Below, in pieces: positions 23,248 through 27,483 of a DNA stretch of 27,483 bases. This DNA is from an uncultured Alistipes sp. (lineage in GTDB: Bacteria > Bacteroidota > Bacteroidia > Bacteroidales > Rikenellaceae), in contig CAJUMU010000025.1 of NCBI GenBank assembly GCA_910587675.1, positions 1 through 27,483 on the forward strand, written 5' to 3'. The notes under the pieces are model-generated. The model searched no databases. It was given only the letters and a program-made list of their open reading frames with translations, and had not been told where the DNA came from. The position numbers and the translations under genes were made by a program. Every line of letters starts with the position of its first letter. Within the stretch, counting starts at the first letter, position 1.

Positions 23248-23283
23248 CGACGAACCTAAGTTTAGCGGCTTAGGTTTTTGTCG
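23248..23283 (+). terminator. Probable terminator between DUF4270 and topA
   Basis: AACCTAAG (23253-23260) pairs perfectly with CTTAGGTT (23269-23276) across an 8-nt loop, with outer CGAC/GTCG pairing. Five T residues overlap the 3' arm (23275-23279). This is moderate evidence for termination. Confidence 0.6.
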
Positions 23284-23314
23284 TATTAGATGAAACAACA
23301 TACCCCATTACGCC

Positions 23315-25645
23315 ATGCAGGAAAATTTAGTCATAGTGGAGTCTCCGGCCAAGGCCAAAACGATTGAGAAATTTCTCGGCAAGGACTTCGTCGTCAAGTC
23401 GAGCTTCGGACACATCCGCGACCTCTCGAAAAAGGGACTCGGAATAGATATCGATTCGGGATTCGCGCCCGATTACGAGGTGCTCTCCGACAAGCGCAAA
23501 GTGGTGGACGAACTGTCGAAACTATCCAAGAGCGTCGGCACCGTGTGGTTGGCGTCCGATGAGGACCGCGAGGGAGAGGCCATAGCGTGGCACCTCGCCG
23601 AGGTGCTCGATCTGCCCGTCGACAAGACCAAGCGAATCGTGTTCCACGAGATCACCAAACCCGCCATACTCCGCGCGATAGAGACCCCGCGCACCATCGA
23701 CATGAATCTGGTGAACGCCCAGCAGGCGCGCCGCGTGCTGGACCGCATCGTCGGCTTCGAGCTCTCGCCCGTGCTGTGGAAAAAGGTGAAACCGTCGCTC
23801 TCGGCGGGTCGCGTGCAGAGCGTGGCCGTGCGTCTGATCGTCGAGCGCGAGCGCGAGATCATAGCATTCCGCTCCGCGCCCTATTTCCGCGTGGTGGCGC
23901 AGTTCTACCCCGCGAACGACGAGAACAAGACCATCTTTAAGGCCGAGCTGTCGAACCGCTTCGACACGCGCGACGAGGCCGAGGCGTTCCTGCGCAGTTG
24001 CGTCGGGGCGGTCTTCACCGTCGCCAAGGCCGAGGAGAAGCCCGCCAAACGCTATCCCGCCGCTCCTTTCACCACCTCGACGCTTCAGCAGGAGGCGGGC
24101 CGCAAGCTGGGCATGTCGGTGGCGCAAACCATGTCGGTGGCGCAGCACCTTTACGAGCAGGGACTCATAACCTACATGCGTACCGACTCGGTGAACCTCT
24201 CGTCGCAGGCCATAGGCCAGTGCAAGCAGGAGATCACGCGCATGTTCGGCGAGAAATACTCGGCCGCACACAACTATAAGACCAAGACCAAAGGCGCGCA
24301 GGAGGCTCACGAGGCCATCCGCCCCTCGTATATCGACCGCACGGAGATCGACGGCACCGCCGCCGAGAAACGCCTCTACGACCTGATCTGGAAACGCACC
24401 GTGGCGTCGCAGATGGTGGCCGCCGAGCTCGACCGCACCACGGTGGCGATAGACATTGAGGGCAGCGACCGCCAGTTCGTCGCCACGGGCGAGGTGATCC
24501 GTTTCGACGGATTCCTGCGCCTCTACTCGGAGTCGACCGACGACGAACCCGCCGAGAGCGCCGAGGGCGTATTGCCCAAGATGGAGGTCGGCGAGAGAGT
24601 CGACGCCTCGCAGATAACTGCCACCGAGCGTTTCACCTCGGCGCCCCCGCGCTACAACGAGGCGTCGCTCGTGAAGCGTCTGGAGGAGTTGGGCATCGGC
24701 CGTCCGTCGACATACGCGCCCACCATCACGACCATCATCAACCGCGGATACGTGGTCAAGCAGAATCGCGACGGACAGAAGCGCGGCTATACGGCTCTCA
24801 CCCTCTCGGCCGCGGGCAAGATCACGGAGAAGAACCTGACCGAGAATTACGGCAAGGAGAAAAACCGTTTGGCGCCCACTGACATAGGCATGGTGGTGAA
24901 CGACTATCTGGAGTCGCAGTTCTCGCAGATCATGGACTATAACTTCACCGCCAGCGTCGAGAAGGAGTTCGACCGCATAGCCGACGGCGACATCACTTGG
25001 GGCGAGATGATCGACCGTTTTTACGGTCCGTTCCACGACTTGGTCGACAAGGCCATCGAGACCCAGACCGACCGCAGCAATCAAGGCCGCGTGCTGGGCA
25101 TAGACCCCGTGTCGGGACAGACCGTCAAGGCGCGCATCGGCCGTTACGGTCCGATGGCGGAGATCGAGTCGGCCGACGGCGGCAAGAGCCGTTTCGCGTC
25201 GCTCAAGAAGGGTCAGCTCATCGAGTCCATAACCCTCGAAGAGGCGTTGGAGCTGTTCGCCCTGCCGCGCAACCTCGGCAAATACGAGGGCGAGGACCTT
25301 ATGGTCGGAATAGGCCGTTACGGAGCATACGTACGTTACGGCAACTCGTTCGCCTCGCTGGCCAAGACCGACGATCCCTACACGATAGGTTACGACCGCG
25401 CCGTGCAGCTCATCGAGCAGCATAAAACGCAGTCGGCGGCGGCTTCGGCGCCGCTCAAAACCTTCGACGAGGACAAGGATATGGTGATAAAGAACGGTCG
25501 TTACGGCGCCTACATAGCCTTCAAGGGCAAGAACTACCGTCTGCCCGCGGGCAGCAAACCCGAGGAGATGACCTACGACGAGTGCCTGAAGGTGGTCAGC
25601 GCTCCCAAGAAGAGCAGCCCCCGCGGCAAAAAGCGACAAAGCTGA
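23315..25645 (+). CDS. topA: DNA topoisomerase I (type IA)
   Basis: A 776-residue enzyme that relaxes negative supercoils by single-strand cleavage. The Toprim domain is at residues 1-140, with VIVESPAKAKTIEKFLG (Glu9) and the metal-binding SDEDREGEAIAWHLAE (Asp82, Asp84, Glu86). The active-site tyrosine is Tyr287 in GLITYMRTDSVNLSSQA, and other core motifs are KPSLSAGRVQSVAVRLIVER and ERFTSAPPRYNEASLVKRLE. The C terminus has no cysteine zinc fingers; it has three glycine-rich repeats instead (ARIGRYGPMAEI, GIGRYGAYVRYG, KNGRYGAYIAFKG) and a basic tail PKKSSPRGKKRQS. This organisation is normal for Bacteroidetes. Confidence 0.97.
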   Translation: MQENLVIVESPAKAKTIEKFLGKDFVVKSSFGHIRDLSKKGLGIDIDSGFAPDYEVLSDKRKVVDELSKLSKSVGTVWLASDEDREGEAIAWHLAEVLDLPVDKTKRIVFHEITKPAILRAIETPRTIDMNLVNAQQARRVLDRIVGFELSPVLWKKVKPSLSAGRVQSVAVRLIVEREREIIAFRSAPYFRVVAQFYPANDENKTIFKAELSNRFDTRDEAEAFLRSCVGAVFTVAKAEEKPAKRYPAAPFTTSTLQQEAGRKLGMSVAQTMSVAQHLYEQGLITYMRTDSVNLSSQAIGQCKQEITRMFGEKYSAAHNYKTKTKGAQEAHEAIRPSYIDRTEIDGTAAEKRLYDLIWKRTVASQMVAAELDRTTVAIDIEGSDRQFVATGEVIRFDGFLRLYSESTDDEPAESAEGVLPKMEVGERVDASQITATERFTSAPPRYNEASLVKRLEELGIGRPSTYAPTITTIINRGYVVKQNRDGQKRGYTALTLSAAGKITEKNLTENYGKEKNRLAPTDIGMVVNDYLESQFSQIMDYNFTASVEKEFDRIADGDITWGEMIDRFYGPFHDLVDKAIETQTDRSNQGRVLGIDPVSGQTVKARIGRYGPMAEIESADGGKSRFASLKKGQLIESITLEEALELFALPRNLGKYEGEDLMVGIGRYGAYVRYGNSFASLAKTDDPYTIGYDRAVQLIEQHKTQSAAASAPLKTFDEDKDMVIKNGRYGAYIAFKGKNYRLPAGSKPEEMTYDECLKVVSAPKKSSPRGKKRQS

Positions 25646-25667
25646 ATTACCCTTAAAATTTTACAAT

Positions 25668-26861
25668 ATGAAGAGATCGATTCTATTAGCGGCAGCTCTT
25701 CTGGGCGCGGTTCTCACCGCCGCGGCGCAGGAGGCGAATAAGCCCGAAGGTTACAAGTTCACCGACACCAAGACGGTGAAGACCGTACCCGTCACCAATC
25801 AGTACAAGAGCGGAACCTGCTGGTGCTTCTCTACCGTCTCGTTCATCGAGGAGGAGATCCTGCGCGCCGGCGGTCCCGAGATCAAGCTCTCGGAGATGTG
25901 GATTGTGCGCAACATCTACTTCGAGAAGGCCGTCAAGTACGTCCGTCTGCACGGATCGCTCAACTTCGCCGTGGGCGGCGCGGCGCACGACGTGACGCAC
26001 GCCATCGAGAAGTACGGCATCGTGCCCCGCGAGGTTTACAAAGGCCTCAACTACGGCACCGAGATGCCCGAGTTCGGCGAGATCGACGAGGTGCTGAAAG
26101 CCTATGTCGACGCCGTTATCAAGAACAAGAACGGCAAGCTGACTCCCGCATGGCAGGACGGCCTAAACGCCATTCTCGACGCCTATTTCGGCGAGCGTCC
26201 CGAGACGTTCACCTACGAGGGCAAGGAGTACACTCCCCACACGTTCGCCGAGTCGCTGCCCGTGAAGATGAGCGACTACATCGAGTTCTCGTCTTACACC
26301 CATCATCCGTTCTACTCGTCGTTCATCATCGAGGTGCCCGACAACTGGCTCTGGGGCGAGGTTTACAACGTGCCTCTGAACGAGATGATGCAGGTCATCG
26401 ACGACGCCATCGCCGAGGGACATCCCGTGGCATGGGGCACCGACGTGAGCGAGAAGGGATTCCGCGGCGCGAAGGCCATCGGCATAATCCCCGAGGAGGC
26501 CGAGAAGAACATGGTAGGCTCGGACGCCGAGCGTTGGGGCAAGCTGTCGTCGGCCGAGAAGGAGGCGCAGATCTACAGCCTTGACCAGCCCGTCAAGGAG
26601 AAGACCATCACGCAGGAGATGCGCCAGACGGCATACGACAATTACGAGACCACCGACGACCACGGCATGGTTATCGTGGGCACGGCCGTCGACCAGAACG
26701 GTTCGCCTTTCTACAAGGTGCAGAATTCGTGGGGCGACCGCGGTCCGTACGAGGGATTCTACTACTTCTCGCGTCCGTTCGTGGAGTACAAGACCATGGA
26801 TATCATGGTCAACAAGAACGTGGTGTCGAAAGAGCTCCTGAAGAAACTCGGACTCAAGTAA
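25668..26861 (+). CDS. Secreted C1B-family cysteine peptidase (aminopeptidase C / bleomycin-hydrolase-like)
   Basis: A 397-residue papain-fold peptidase of the bleomycin hydrolase/PepC type. The catalytic set is complete: Gln45 and Cys51 in NQYKSGTCWCFST, His332 in TTDDHGMVIVG, and Asn353 in KVQNSWGDRGPYEGFYYFSR. Unlike cytoplasmic PepC it begins with a signal peptide (MKRSILLAAALLGAVLTAAA, then Q21), so it should act in the periplasm or outside, presumably trimming peptides. It lacks the typical N-terminal extension of PepC before the catalytic Cys. The C terminus (KELLKKLGLK) lies near the expected fold end; in bleomycin hydrolase the C-terminal tail shapes aminopeptidase specificity. It lies 22 bp after topA and ends 57 bp before a strong terminator. 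Confidence 0.92.
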   Translation: MKRSILLAAALLGAVLTAAAQEANKPEGYKFTDTKTVKTVPVTNQYKSGTCWCFSTVSFIEEEILRAGGPEIKLSEMWIVRNIYFEKAVKYVRLHGSLNFAVGGAAHDVTHAIEKYGIVPREVYKGLNYGTEMPEFGEIDEVLKAYVDAVIKNKNGKLTPAWQDGLNAILDAYFGERPETFTYEGKEYTPHTFAESLPVKMSDYIEFSSYTHHPFYSSFIIEVPDNWLWGEVYNVPLNEMMQVIDDAIAEGHPVAWGTDVSEKGFRGAKAIGIIPEEAEKNMVGSDAERWGKLSSAEKEAQIYSLDQPVKEKTITQEMRQTAYDNYETTDDHGMVIVGTAVDQNGSPFYKVQNSWGDRGPYEGFYYFSRPFVEYKTMDIMVNKNVVSKELLKKLGLK

Positions 26862-26918
26862 TCCGCGCCTTTAAGACAAGCAACACCAAGTATTAAGTTT
26901 AGACAGTCCTTACGGACC

Positions 26919-26952
26919 TCCGCCGAGACGATGGTTTCGGCGGATTTTTTTT
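26919..26952 (+). terminator. Rho-independent terminator after the peptidase gene
   Basis: A perfect 8-bp stem (26919-26926 with 26937-26944), a 10-nt loop and eight T residues. Confidence 0.93.
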
Positions 26953-26981
26953 ATATTTTCACGCTGCCCCGCTGGGGTATT

Positions 26982-27031
26982 GTGGTTCGAAGAACCGTGC
27001 GGGCCGCAGCCTTCGCCCCGCGGAGGCCCGC
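26982..27031 (+). repeat. Tip-variable hairpin with GCGGGCC block, copy 5
   Basis: GGTTC (26984-26988), loop GAA, GAACC (26992-26996), then GCGGGCC (26999-27005) and GGCCCGC (27025-27031). The hairpin has the same arms as copy 4 but a different loop. Confidence 0.75.
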
Positions 27032-27037
27032 ACTGTT

Positions 27038-27257
27038 CTGCGAGTCGCAATAATACACATGCGTCAGCCAATCCCGCGGCAGGAACGATTTCGGATTAAG
27101 GACGGTCGCGGCGACGAAGCGTTAAAAATCGGAGACCTTTTGATTGCTTCAAAAGTGCCGCAGGCATCCGATTTAGCGAAGTCGCGAGACCGACTCCGAA
27201 ATCGTTTCACCGCGGCGGCTTTTGGCGCAACCTTTTGACGTCAAAAGGTTGCATAAA
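27038..27257 (-). repeat. 220-bp dispersed repeat, right copy (uninterrupted)
   Basis: The reverse complement aligns with 9854-10225 along its whole length, apart from the two insertions in that copy. It includes the palindrome CAACCTTTTGACGTCAAAAG (27247-27228, read on the minus strand). No ORF of interest lies inside. The two copies point towards each other and bracket about 17 kb. Confidence 0.85.
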
Positions 27258-27266
27258 AAAGAGAAT

Positions 27267-27283
27267 GCGACTCGCAGAGTCGT
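27267..27283 (+). repeat. Tip-variable hairpin, copy 6
   Basis: GACTC-GCA-GAGTC (27269-27281), as in copy 2 but without the GCGGGCC block; a different inverted repeat (GTGCAGTTCGCCGCCGC with GCGGCGGACTGCAACT) follows at 27282-27319. The rest of this 520-bp end region shows no gene. Confidence 0.65.
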
Positions 27284-27443
27284 GCAGTTCGCCGCCGCCC
27301 CACCGCGGCGGACTGCAACTCGCCCGAAAGCTCGCGCAGCCCTCCGCCGTCGGCGAACAGCAAGCCCACAGCCCGAAATTTGCGCCAAAAATCTCAAAAA
27401 ATCCCCCGAAAACACGAAAAATAGCAAAAAAAGCATGCAAATT

Positions 27444-27475
27444 GTTGTACGATACAATTATTTGTACTACTTTTG
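27444..27475 (+). promoter_or_regulatory. Bacteroidetes-type promoter facing out of the window
   Basis: GTTG (27444-27447), a 20-bp spacer, then TACTTTTG (27468-27475). This is a good match to the -33/-7 consensus and presumably drives a gene that starts beyond 27483. Confidence 0.6.
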
Positions 27476-27483
27476 GGACAGCG

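Overview
The window looks like chromosomal DNA from a GC-rich gut Bacteroidales, most like Alistipes (Rikenellaceae). This rests on a SusC/SusD locus, Bacteroidetes-type promoters (TTG/TTTG, about 20 bp, TAnnTTTG), Bacteroidetes-only families (DUF3098, DUF4270, DUF1735/DUF4361) and GC-rich codon use. The genus is an inference from gene content, not a database match.

Layout. Positions 1-1079 hold no convincing gene. They contain repeat fragments, a promoter-like site at 324-354 bracketed by a G9 and a C9 tract, and a long untranslated stretch. Positions 1080-9624 are a five-gene polysaccharide-utilisation-type operon: TIG/NHL lipoprotein, SusC, SusD, DUF1735-DUF4361 lipoprotein, and a BIG2-BIG2-CBM6 lipoprotein, closed by a strong terminator at 9654-9686. 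It is all surface binding and import; no glycan-degrading enzyme or dedicated regulator is in the window. Positions 9687-10594 are a repeat-rich intergenic island plus a 46-codon ORF on the minus strand. The minus strand from 13936 to 10379 carries a polyprenyl diphosphate synthase, an FHS-family sugar permease, an ECF-like sigma factor and the small ORF. From 14268 the plus strand carries housekeeping genes: YfhO-like membrane protein, ftsX, DUF3098, uppP, truB, queA, then a half-length GT5 protein overlapping a DUF4270 lipoprotein, topA, and a secreted C1B peptidase ending at a terminator at 26919-26952. The last 500 bases are repeats and an outward promoter.

How the genes work together. 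The SusCD locus would bind and import one glycan across the outer membrane. The permease could move a released sugar across the inner membrane, though nothing in the sequence links the two. The polyprenyl synthase and UppP both concern the isoprenoid lipid carrier of envelope synthesis, FtsX concerns septal wall remodelling, TruB and QueA modify tRNA, and TopA controls supercoiling.

The most unusual content lies between genes: several families of short hairpin repeats. One is a roughly 75-bp unit with a GCCGAGG heptamer on each side of a palindrome that differs in each copy. A 220-bp repeat occurs as an inverted pair 17 kb apart; one copy is interrupted twice by this 75-bp unit and the other is not, so filled and empty sites can be compared directly. 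Three tandem copies lie at the start of the YfhO operon and supply TAnnTTTG boxes. A second family is a short hairpin whose two arms change together between copies.
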